From an uncultured Bacteroides sp. (GTDB lineage: Bacteria; Bacteroidota; Bacteroidia; Bacteroidales; Bacteroidaceae): a DNA stretch of 6,143 bases. Below are positions 1-5,502 of this stretch, in pieces. The position numbers and the translations under genes were made by a program. The stretch is from contig URWP01000168.1 in assembly GCA_900551645.1 (NCBI GenBank), positions 1-6,143 on the forward strand, given 5' to 3'. The notes below the pieces were generated by a model. The model searched no databases. It was not told the DNA's origin and saw nothing but the letters and a program-made list of their open reading frames with translations. Each line of letters begins with the position of its first letter. The first letter of the stretch is position 1.

Positions 1-10
1 TCTAAAGCTT

Positions 11-20
11 TTCAAAGAAC
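11..20 (-). promoter_or_regulatory. boxA-like antitermination motif
   Basis: The minus strand reads GTTCTTTGAA here, downstream of both leftward promoters. It resembles boxA of rRNA leaders (TGCTCTTTAACA in E. coli), where NusB and the S10 protein (NusE) load to make transcription of rRNA resistant to termination. A short match like this could arise by chance; its position about 30 bases downstream of P2 is what supports it. Confidence 0.5.
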
Positions 21-50
21 GTGCTTCCGTTTTATTGTCGGTTGCGTTTG

Positions 51-82
51 CAAAGTTAAGGAGTATTTTTGGAATCACCAAA
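51..82 (-). promoter_or_regulatory. Leftward promoter P2, Bacteroides type
   Basis: On the minus strand the -33 box is TTTG (79-82) and the -7 box is TAACTTTG (51-58), separated by 20 bases. Both match the Bacteroides housekeeping sigma consensus TTTG / TAnnTTTG exactly. The sequence after the -7 box (CAAACGC) closely resembles that after P1 (CAACCGC), so the two look like related tandem promoters of one transcription unit. Transcription would start a few bases downstream and run out of the left edge. Confidence 0.72.
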
Positions 83-110
83 TTTTCCTGAAAGTTTTTT
101 CAGAAAAATT
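81..110. repeat. Inverted repeat overlapping the -33 box of P2
   Basis: Arms at 81-93 and 98-110 pair at 12 of 13 positions around a GTTT loop; the single mismatch is C87/A104. The arms are almost all A and T. The left arm overlaps the TTTG -33 box of P2, so the DNA could act as a curved or UP-like upstream element. In RNA started at P1 it could fold as a weak hairpin. It is too A/T rich to be a convincing intrinsic terminator. Confidence 0.5.
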
Positions 111-163
111 TTCATCAGCAATCCAAACCGCCGTATTTTTCTAAAAACCATCCTTTCTCGCTC

Positions 164-180
164 CCTTGCAGTATGCAAGG
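164..180. repeat. Perfect 7-base inverted repeat between P1 and P2
   Basis: CCTTGCA (164-170) and TGCAAGG (174-180) are exact reverse complements separated by GTA. It lies inside the leader that would be transcribed from P1. It could be a small RNA hairpin or a DNA operator for a dimeric protein. No run of T follows in the leftward direction, so it is not an intrinsic terminator. Confidence 0.5.
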
Positions 181-275
181 TAAGATACTCGGTAAATGTT
201 TTATAGAATCTCCCGACTTACTCATTACCATCAGAATTTCATTTCTTTAACGCGTTTCCCTCTCGAAAGCGGTTG

Positions 276-305
276 CAAAGGTACAGACTTTTTCGATATC
301 AGCAA
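276..305 (-). promoter_or_regulatory. Leftward promoter P1, Bacteroides type
   Basis: On the minus strand the -7 box is TACCTTTG (276-283), a perfect TAnnTTTG. A 19-base spacer leads back to TTG (303-305, in the context CTTGC), a near-consensus -33 box. Upstream (rightward) lies a strong run of phased A/T tracts, as expected for a heavily used rRNA-type promoter. P1 lies about 225 bases upstream of P2 and reads the same way. Confidence 0.7.
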
Positions 306-306
306 G

Positions 307-385
307 TATTCCTCGAAACTTTTTTAAAACTTTTTTCAATATTATCCTACAATAAATTGATAATCAATACAATATAATACAATTA
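307..385 (-). promoter_or_regulatory. A/T-tract region upstream of P1 (UP-element-like)
   Basis: This segment is very poor in G and C. It holds two copies of AAACTTTTTT, at 316-325 and 327-336, offset by 11 bases, about one helical turn. Such phased tracts bend DNA and, ahead of rRNA promoters, often bind the RNA polymerase alpha subunits. The role is inferred from composition and position; no specific protein site is recognised. Confidence 0.45.
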
Positions 386-388
386 AAT

Positions 389-400
389 CCTGAAATCAGG
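389..400. repeat. Short perfect inverted repeat
   Basis: CCTGA (389-393) and TCAGG (396-400) are exact complements around AA. It is an isolated G/C-containing palindrome in very A/T-rich DNA between the leftward P1 promoter and the 22-base repeat array. It could be a binding site for a dimeric regulator, but a 5-base arm is weak evidence. Confidence 0.3.
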
Positions 401-435
401 CACAAAAGACCAAATGAAAACACCATATTAAATTC

Positions 436-445
436 GCGCATGCGC
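436..445. repeat. Perfect 10-base palindrome GCGCATGCGC
   Basis: GCGCATGCGC equals its own reverse complement and stands out as a G/C island within A/T-rich DNA. It lies just before the 22-base repeat array and partly inside a possible degenerate fifth copy (438-459). A protein or methyltransferase site is possible; nothing here shows which. Confidence 0.5.
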
Positions 446-459
446 ATATACATCAAAAC

Positions 460-547
460 GAACGGACGTTTTTATCCAAACGAACGGACATAATGAACAA
501 AACGTCCAGACATTTTTATGTAAACAAACGGACGTTTTCGTACAACG
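460..547. repeat. Four imperfect 22-base tandem repeats upstream of the glycerate kinase gene
   Basis: Units lie end to end at 460-481, 482-503, 504-525 and 526-547. Each later unit matches the first at 16 of 22 positions by my count. The shared pattern is GAACGGAC, then a T-rich stretch, then a short variable part and AAAC. A degenerate extra unit may precede at 438-459 (13 of 22 matches). The third unit begins with AAAACGTCC (499-507, crossing the boundary), the reverse complement of GGACGTTTT in units 1 and 4, so the array also has local inverted symmetry. A 22-base period is about two helical turns, which would put repeated protein sites on one DNA face. The array ends 40 bases before the -7 box of the glycerate kinase promoter, so regulator binding sites are the natural guess. 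It has no coding potential I trust. Confidence 0.8.
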
Positions 548-587
548 AAGAAATACCATCCATACAGCATATTCCCACGCAAAAGAT

Positions 588-595
588 TATCTTTG
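588..595 (+). promoter_or_regulatory. -7 box of the glycerate kinase promoter
   Basis: TATCTTTG is a perfect TAnnTTTG box. No TTTG or TTG is found 19-21 bases upstream, so the -33 element is missing or very poor. Transcription would start a few bases downstream, giving a leader of about 20-30 bases before the ATG at 626. The box also covers an in-frame ATG at 593, which therefore cannot be a start codon on this transcript. Confidence 0.65.
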
Positions 596-625
596 CAAAG
601 TTGCACTATTTTAACAACAACCGCC

Positions 626-1768
626 ATGCACAAAATCATTTTAGCTATTGATTCATACAAAGGCTGCCTGAGTTCTACCGAAGCAGAACAGGCTGCATCA
701 GAAGGTATACACAAAGTATTTCCTTCCTGCCAAACCATCTGTCTTCCTGTTGCAGATGGCGGCGAAGGAATTTTAAGTATTCTGATGGAAGCCACACAAG
801 GAACCTACATCCATACAGAAGCACACGATCCACTGATGCGCCCCCGTTACGCAAGCTACGGTATTTTAGGCGACGGGAAAACCGCTGTCATCGAAATGGC
901 ACGTATCAACGGACTTCCATTATTATCTAAAGAAGAGCGTAATCCACTATTAACCAATACCTATGGTACAGGAGAGCTGATTCTTGATGCTCTTCGGAAA
1001 GGTTACCGGGATTTCTTGATAGGCATCGGCGGAAGCGCTACAAACGATGCCGGAATGGGCATGCTACAAGCCTTAGGATATCGATTCTATACTACCGACG
1101 GCCGACTTCTTGAAGCCGGAGGAGCCCAACTGGCTCAAATAGCGCACATTGATACAACGGAAGTTTCACCTTTACTGTGCGAAGCGCGCTTTACAGTAGC
1201 CTGCGACGTCACCAATCCTTTCTACGGTCCTCAGGGAGCCGCCCATGTATTCGCTCCTCAAAAAGGCGCCTCTACAGAAGATGTCCGAATCCTGGATACC
1301 GGTCTGCAACATTTTGCCGGAATTATCCATACGGCAACCGGCATAAACGTCAATACTTTACCGGGTGCAGGAGCTGCCGGAGGCCTGGGAGGAAGCCTTG
1401 CAGCATTCTTTCACGCCTCCCTCCGCCCCGGAATCGAACTGATACTGGATGCTCTGCAGTCAGACCAACAACTGACCGATGCCGACCTCGTCATTACCGG
1501 CGAGGGACATTCTGACCAACAGACTCTAATGGGAAAAGTTCCTATGGGAATATTGAAACGGGCCAAAGCAGCAGGAGTCCCTACCATATTACTCTCAGGC
1601 GGTATAGAAGACCGAGAAGCATTAAATAAGGCAGGCTTTCTGGCCGCCTTCTCAACAACCCCTTACCCACAATCTTTGGAACAAGCCATGCAGCCGGACA
1701 CCGCCCGGCAAAACATCCAGGAAACAATTGCCCAAATCTGTCAGATTTATGCCAGCCGAAACACATAA
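626..1768 (+). CDS. Glycerate kinase, GarK/GlxK family
   Basis: A soluble cytoplasmic kinase that uses ATP to phosphorylate D-glycerate and so feed it into lower glycolysis; E. coli GarK makes 2-phosphoglycerate. The 380-residue product is the usual length and collinear with GarK: N-terminal AIDSYKGCLSS (residues 8-18), PVADGGEG (41-48), GTGELILDAL (114-123), IGIGGSATNDAG (132-143), ACDVTNPFYGPQGA (192-205), PGAGAAGGLGG (246-256) and ITGEGHSDQQT (290-300). The last motif is usually ITGEGRxD, so His and Ser here are small deviations. The start at 626 is chosen over the in-frame ATG at 593 because that one lies in the -7 box and its 11 extra residues do not resemble the family. The gene reads away from the leftward rrn-like promoters. 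No clear terminator follows, so some read-through into sppA is possible. There is no neighbouring glycerate or glucarate pathway gene, so whether garK or glxK is the better name cannot be decided. Confidence 0.92.
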   Translation: MHKIILAIDSYKGCLSSTEAEQAASEGIHKVFPSCQTICLPVADGGEGILSILMEATQGTYIHTEAHDPLMRPRYASYGILGDGKTAVIEMARINGLPLLSKEERNPLLTNTYGTGELILDALRKGYRDFLIGIGGSATNDAGMGMLQALGYRFYTTDGRLLEAGGAQLAQIAHIDTTEVSPLLCEARFTVACDVTNPFYGPQGAAHVFAPQKGASTEDVRILDTGLQHFAGIIHTATGINVNTLPGAGAAGGLGGSLAAFFHASLRPGIELILDALQSDQQLTDADLVITGEGHSDQQTLMGKVPMGILKRAKAAGVPTILLSGGIEDREALNKAGFLAAFSTTPYPQSLEQAMQPDTARQNIQETIAQICQIYASRNT

Positions 1769-1783
1769 AAACAAAATACAAGT

Positions 1784-1814
1784 TTTGCCTTTTCACTCAA
1801 AAAGAATAATTTTG
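1784..1814 (+). promoter_or_regulatory. Promoter of the sppA-lpxK-pnp-thiL operon
   Basis: TTTG (1784-1787) and TAATTTTG (1807-1814) with a 19-base spacer match the Bacteroides consensus at both boxes. The promoter lies in the 74-base gap after the glycerate kinase stop, with an expected leader of roughly 20-25 bases before the sppA ATG. It is the only complete promoter I found ahead of the four-gene cluster. Confidence 0.8.
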
Positions 1815-1842
1815 TAGATTAATCACCAAACTCAAAAATGAC

Positions 1843-3612
1843 ATGAAAGATTTCCTCAAAACCACACTGGCTACAGTTGTCGGCATTCTCATTGCCGGAA
1901 TTGTATTTACCGTCTTAGGTATCGTCACACTCTCCGGAATGCTAATGAACAGTCAACCGGAAACCATTGTAAAAGACAACTCCATTTTTGTACTTGAACT
2001 GAAAGGAAACGTGGTAGAACGCTATCAGGAAAACCCACTGGACCAATTGCTGGGCGATGAATATACAACTACCGGACTGGACGATATACTTGCCTCCATC
2101 CGCAAAGCTAAAGAAAATGATAAGATAAAAGGTATTTATCTGGACTTTGATCTTCTCTTTTCCTGCGGGACAGCTTCGCTTCAGGAAATCCGTCAGGCAT
2201 TGGTTGATTTCAAGAACTGCGGAAAATTTATTGTAGCCTATGGAGGGAATTATACCCAAAGCGCTTATTACCTGGCCAGTGTAGCCGATAAGGTAGCCTT
2301 AAACCCTTCAGGAACCATCAGCTGGCACGGATTGTCGGCACAAAGTATCTTTCTGAAAGATCTGCTCGACAAAATCGGAGTACAGATGCAAATTTTCCGT
2401 GTCGGTACTTACAAATCATATACTGAAACTTTCAGTAGCACAGAAATGAGTCCGGCCAACCGGGAACAGACACAAGCGTATGTACAGTCTATCTGGCAAC
2501 AGATTCTGGCAGATGTGGCCGCATCCAGAGACTTGACTCCAGAACAACTGAATGAACTGGCAGACAGCTGCATGGACTTCCGTCAGGCTGACGACTGCCT
2601 CCGTAACGGGCTGGCAGATACACTAGTATACAAAGATCAGCTGCTAAGCTACCTGAAACAACGAATGGACGTAGAAGAAGACGACAAGCTGAACACTCTG
2701 AGCCTGGAAGACATGATCAATGTGAAACGGAATGTTCCGAAAGACAAGAGCGGAAATATCGTTGCCATCTATTACGCTACCGGAGACATCGATTCGACAA
2801 CCGATCCGGACCCGACTGAAGGTATCAACTCAGAACAGGTCATCAAAGACTTACAGCGATTACGGAAGGACGAAACTGTAAAAGCTGTCGTGCTGAGAGT
2901 AAATTCTCCGGGGGGAAGTGCCTACGGTTCCGAACAGATCTGGCGGGAAGTTTCACTGCTGAAGGCAGAAAAACCGGTTATTGTATCCATGGGTGACTAT
3001 GCCGCTTCCGGCGGATACTATATCTCGTGCGCTGCCGACTGGATTGTGGCCGAGCCTACCACACTGACGGGTTCTATCGGTATCTTCGGCATGGTACCGG
3101 AAGCATCCGAACTGATAAACAACAAACTAGGTATCCATATGGACGGTGTAAAGACAAACCGCCTGGCAGACATGGGACAAATAGACCGTCCGCTAAGCAA
3201 CGAAGAAAAAGCCCTCATCCAGCAGAGTGTAAACAACGGATACGAACTCTTTACCAAACGCTGTGCAGAAGGGCGTAAAATGCCGATAGAGCAACTGAAA
3301 GAGATAGCGGAAGGACGCGTGTGGAGCGGCAACATGGCCAAAGAACTGAAGCTGGTGGACGCGCTGGGAAGTCTGCAGGATGCACTGAATGAAGCTGTAA
3401 AACGTGCAGAAATCACTGATTATACGGTATTGAGCTATCCGGAAAAAGAAAATATACTAAGCAGTCTGTTGAATACGAAGAAAGACAGTTATATTGACAG
3501 CAAACTGGAAGCCACTTTCGGTGAATATTTCCACGGCTTTGCTCTGTTGAAAAACCTGAAACAGACCGATCGCATCCAGGCACGTCTGCCTTTTGACCTG
3601 CGTATCCAATAA
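1843..3612 (+). CDS. sppA: Signal peptide peptidase SppA, long (67K) form
   Basis: A membrane-bound serine protease (peptidase family S49) that breaks down signal peptides left in the membrane after secretion. One hydrophobic segment at residues about 8-33 anchors the N terminus; the rest would lie on the outer (periplasmic) side. The 589-residue length matches the long form with two tandem S49 domains (E. coli 618). The likely catalytic lysine is K191 in VGTYKSYTETF in the first domain, followed by EMSPANREQ. The likely nucleophile is S389 in GDYAASGGYYIS in the second domain. They are 198 residues apart, close to the 200 between K209 and S409 in E. coli. RVNSPGGSAYGSE (352-364) and TGSIGIFG (409-416) are further family motifs. 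The start directly precedes the membrane segment, and no Shine-Dalgarno is seen. It is the first gene of the operon and ends 7 bases before lpxK. Both active-site residues are present, so it should be active. Confidence 0.96.
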   Translation: MKDFLKTTLATVVGILIAGIVFTVLGIVTLSGMLMNSQPETIVKDNSIFVLELKGNVVERYQENPLDQLLGDEYTTTGLDDILASIRKAKENDKIKGIYLDFDLLFSCGTASLQEIRQALVDFKNCGKFIVAYGGNYTQSAYYLASVADKVALNPSGTISWHGLSAQSIFLKDLLDKIGVQMQIFRVGTYKSYTETFSSTEMSPANREQTQAYVQSIWQQILADVAASRDLTPEQLNELADSCMDFRQADDCLRNGLADTLVYKDQLLSYLKQRMDVEEDDKLNTLSLEDMINVKRNVPKDKSGNIVAIYYATGDIDSTTDPDPTEGINSEQVIKDLQRLRKDETVKAVVLRVNSPGGSAYGSEQIWREVSLLKAEKPVIVSMGDYAASGGYYISCAADWIVAEPTTLTGSIGIFGMVPEASELINNKLGIHMDGVKTNRLADMGQIDRPLSNEEKALIQQSVNNGYELFTKRCAEGRKMPIEQLKEIAEGRVWSGNMAKELKLVDALGSLQDALNEAVKRAEITDYTVLSYPEKENILSSLLNTKKDSYIDSKLEATFGEYFHGFALLKNLKQTDRIQARLPFDLRIQ

Positions 3613-3619
3613 AAACGAA

Positions 3620-4732
3620 ATGCCCATGAGCCAGCCACCTTTCAAGATTTATTGGGGATTACTGCCGTTCGCACTCCTGTACGGACTGGGAGTCGGCCTG
3701 CGCAACCGTCTGTTTGACAAAGGTATACTGACATCCAAAGAGTTTCCACTCCCAGTCATCTGTATCGGGAACATCAGTGTAGGAGGCACAGGGAAAACTC
3801 CCCATACCGAATACCTCATCCGCTTGCTCCGAAAAAGCTATCGCATAGCTGTATTGAGCCGGGGATACAAACGAAAATCAAAAGGGTTTGTACTGGCGCA
3901 ACCTGATACCCCCATTGAAGCCATTGGCGACGAACCGTTCCAGATGTCGCGTAAATTCCCGGATATCTATGTAGCTGTAGACCGGGACCGTTGCCACGGC
4001 ATCAGCCAACTGACTGATGAAATAACAGCTCCCGGCGTGGAAGCTATCCTGCTGGACGATGCCTACCAGCACCGATACGTCAAGCCCGGACTGAACATTC
4101 TGCTAATAGACTACCATCGCCCCATCCAAGAGGACAAACTGCTTCCAGCCGGCCGGCTGCGGGAATCTCCCGATGGGAAAAAGCGGGCAGATATCTTGAT
4201 TATCAGCAAATGTCCGCCTCATCTGGATACAGAATGCAGACAGCAGTTCAGAAAAGCACTGAGTCCCCTCCCCCACCAGTCACTCTACTTCACGACACTG
4301 GCTTACGGGAAACTGCGCCTCCTCTTTACCGAAGGCCCCGAACGGACACTGGAAACCTTAACTCCAGAAGAGCACTTGCTGGTAGTAACCGGCATAGCCT
4401 CGCCGACTCCTTTGCTGGAAGAACTGTCAAGGTATACCCGTCACGTACACCCACTGACATTTGGCGACCATCACGATTTCAATGAGACAGACCTGCACCG
4501 CATCGAAGAAATGTTTCTCCGTTTGCCCGGCCCGCAGAAAAGTATCGTCACTACCGAAAAGGATGCCGCCCGACTCGTCGCTCATCCAGGTCTGAGCGAA
4601 ACCTTGAAACCCTACTTCTATGTATTACCCATCGAAGTCAGGTTTCTGAATCATGAAGAAGAATCGTTTAACCAACAAATTATCGCGTATGTTAGAAAAA
4701 ATTCAAGAAACAGCTGCCTTTCTAAAGGCTAA
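3620..4732 (+). CDS. lpxK: Tetraacyldisaccharide 4'-kinase LpxK (lipid A synthesis)
   Basis: LpxK uses ATP to phosphorylate the 4' position of the tetraacyldisaccharide 1-phosphate precursor, giving lipid IVA, on the cytoplasmic face of the inner membrane. A hydrophobic N-terminal stretch (about residues 11-26) fits the known membrane-associated helix. The P-loop GNISVGGTGKT is at 50-60, followed by LSRGYKRKSKG (79-89), GDEPFQMSRKFP (103-114), the acidic LLDDAYQHR (144-152), LPAGRLRE (175-182), FGDHHDF (281-287) and VTTEKDAARL (310-319), all typical of the family. The 370 residues are a normal length. I chose ATG 3620, directly after an A-rich stretch; ATG 3626, two codons later, is equally possible. 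The in-frame ATG at 3593 would overlap sppA and add residues unlike the family. The 3' end overlaps pnp by 44 bases. Bacteroides often lack the lipid A 4'-phosphate because a phosphatase (LpxF) removes it later, so the kinase is still expected. Confidence 0.95.
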   Translation: MPMSQPPFKIYWGLLPFALLYGLGVGLRNRLFDKGILTSKEFPLPVICIGNISVGGTGKTPHTEYLIRLLRKSYRIAVLSRGYKRKSKGFVLAQPDTPIEAIGDEPFQMSRKFPDIYVAVDRDRCHGISQLTDEITAPGVEAILLDDAYQHRYVKPGLNILLIDYHRPIQEDKLLPAGRLRESPDGKKRADILIISKCPPHLDTECRQQFRKALSPLPHQSLYFTTLAYGKLRLLFTEGPERTLETLTPEEHLLVVTGIASPTPLLEELSRYTRHVHPLTFGDHHDFNETDLHRIEEMFLRLPGPQKSIVTTEKDAARLVAHPGLSETLKPYFYVLPIEVRFLNHEEESFNQQIIAYVRKNSRNSCLSKG

Positions 4733-5498
4733 AATGCACACCCATCCTGAAACAGCCATCATTCTGGGAACAGGACTGGGCAGTCTGGTACACGAAATTA
4801 CCGATAAATACGAAATAAATTACGCAGACATACCCAACTTTCCTGTATCTACTGTAGAAGGCCACAGCGGTAAACTGATTTTCGGGAAACTGGGTAATAA
4901 AGACATCATGGCCATGCAAGGACGTTTCCATTTCTACGAAGGTTATTCCATGAAGGAAGTAACCTTCCCGGTACGTGTCATGCGTGAACTGGGCATCAAG
5001 ACCCTGTTTGTATCGAACGCGGCAGGAGGTACCAGCCCCGAATTTGAAATCGGCGACCTGATGATCATTACAGACCATATCAACTTCTTCCCGGAACATC
5101 CGCTACGCGGCAAGAACATCGACTACGGACCACGCTTCCCGGACATGAGTGAAGCATATTCCAAAGAGCTGATAGCGAAAGCACTGGAGATAGCCAAAGA
5201 AAAAGGAATCAAGGTACAGCAGGGTGTATACATCGGTACCCAGGGACCTACTTTCGAAACTCCGGCAGAATACAAGATGTTCCGTATTCTGGGAGCTGAT
5301 GCGGTAGGTATGTCTACCGTTCCCGAAGTTATTGTAGCAAACCATTGTGGCATCAAAGTGTTTGGAGTATCGGTTATCACCGACCTAGGCGTGGAGGGAA
5401 AAATTGTGGAAGTTTCACACGAAGAGGTTCAGAAAGCGGCAGATGAAGCGCAACCGCGCATGACTACCATTATGCGTGAAATGATTAATCGAATTTAA
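4689..5498 (+). CDS. Purine nucleoside phosphorylase, trimeric (PNP/MTAP) family
   Basis: A cytoplasmic salvage enzyme that splits purine nucleosides with phosphate into the free base and (deoxy)ribose 1-phosphate. The 269-residue product aligns with human-type trimeric PNP. Phosphate-site residues lie in ILGTGLGSL (25-33) and GRFHFYEGY (78-86, H81 matching human H86). SNAAGG is at 109-114 and DHINFFPEHPLRG at 129-141. The base and sugar site includes E190 in GPTFETPAEY (human E201), M208 in AVGMSTVPE (human M219) and H244 in SHEEV (human H257). Where human PNP has N243, this protein has D232 in VITDLG, a residue linked to acceptance of 6-aminopurines. The start at 4689 gives MLEKIQETA, the form I recall for Bacteroides homologues; the ATG at 4653 would add 12 basic residues and lengthen the overlap with lpxK. 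The first 44 bases lie inside lpxK in another frame, which suggests coupled translation. The substrate range is not settled by sequence. Confidence 0.93.
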   Translation: MLEKIQETAAFLKAKMHTHPETAIILGTGLGSLVHEITDKYEINYADIPNFPVSTVEGHSGKLIFGKLGNKDIMAMQGRFHFYEGYSMKEVTFPVRVMRELGIKTLFVSNAAGGTSPEFEIGDLMIITDHINFFPEHPLRGKNIDYGPRFPDMSEAYSKELIAKALEIAKEKGIKVQQGVYIGTQGPTFETPAEYKMFRILGADAVGMSTVPEVIVANHCGIKVFGVSVITDLGVEGKIVEVSHEEVQKAADEAQPRMTTIMREMINRI

Positions 5499-5502
5499 GG
5501 AC

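Larger units (their letters stand above)
1..275 (-). other. Probable rRNA operon leader, read leftward; 16S gene expected beyond the left edge
   Basis: This stretch has no credible protein gene. On the minus strand it begins just after a full promoter (P1), contains a second promoter (P2) near 51-82, and carries a boxA-like GTTCTTTGA at 11-20. Tandem promoters followed by a boxA-like antitermination site, with no coding sequence, is the usual layout ahead of a 16S rRNA gene, and a GTTCTTTGA-type motif is common ahead of Bacteroidales 16S genes. No rRNA sequence itself is visible, so this is an inference from the promoters and the boxA. The alternative is a long 5' leader of a leftward protein gene outside the window. 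Confidence 0.62.

Noticed and set aside
460..547. Repeat array as a CRISPR locus
   Set aside because: The 22-base units are contiguous and imperfect, with no unique spacers between them, and no cas gene is present.
460..547. Repeat array as iterons of a replication origin
   Set aside because: No replication protein gene is nearby and the surrounding genes are ordinary chromosomal ones.
593..625. Upstream in-frame ATG as start of glycerate kinase
   Set aside because: It lies within the TATCTTTG promoter box, and the added residues are not part of the family; ATG 626 gives the normal N terminus.
472..795. 107-codon open frame on the minus strand covering the repeats and the 5' part of the glycerate kinase gene
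   Set aside because: It runs antisense through a well-supported gene and the repeat array, and its translation shows no family motif.
1767..1787. AAAAC...GTTTT inverted repeat as terminator of glycerate kinase
   Set aside because: The 5-base stem has one G-C pair, a 9-base loop and no following T run, and the right arm is part of the sppA -33 box.
3018..3416. 132-codon minus-strand frame inside sppA
   Set aside because: It is antisense to the catalytic domain of SppA; its serine-rich translation is typical of a reverse-strand shadow.
3593..3619. Upstream in-frame ATG as start of lpxK
   Set aside because: It would overlap the end of sppA and add polar residues not seen in LpxK; ATG 3620 or 3626 directly precedes the conserved N terminus.
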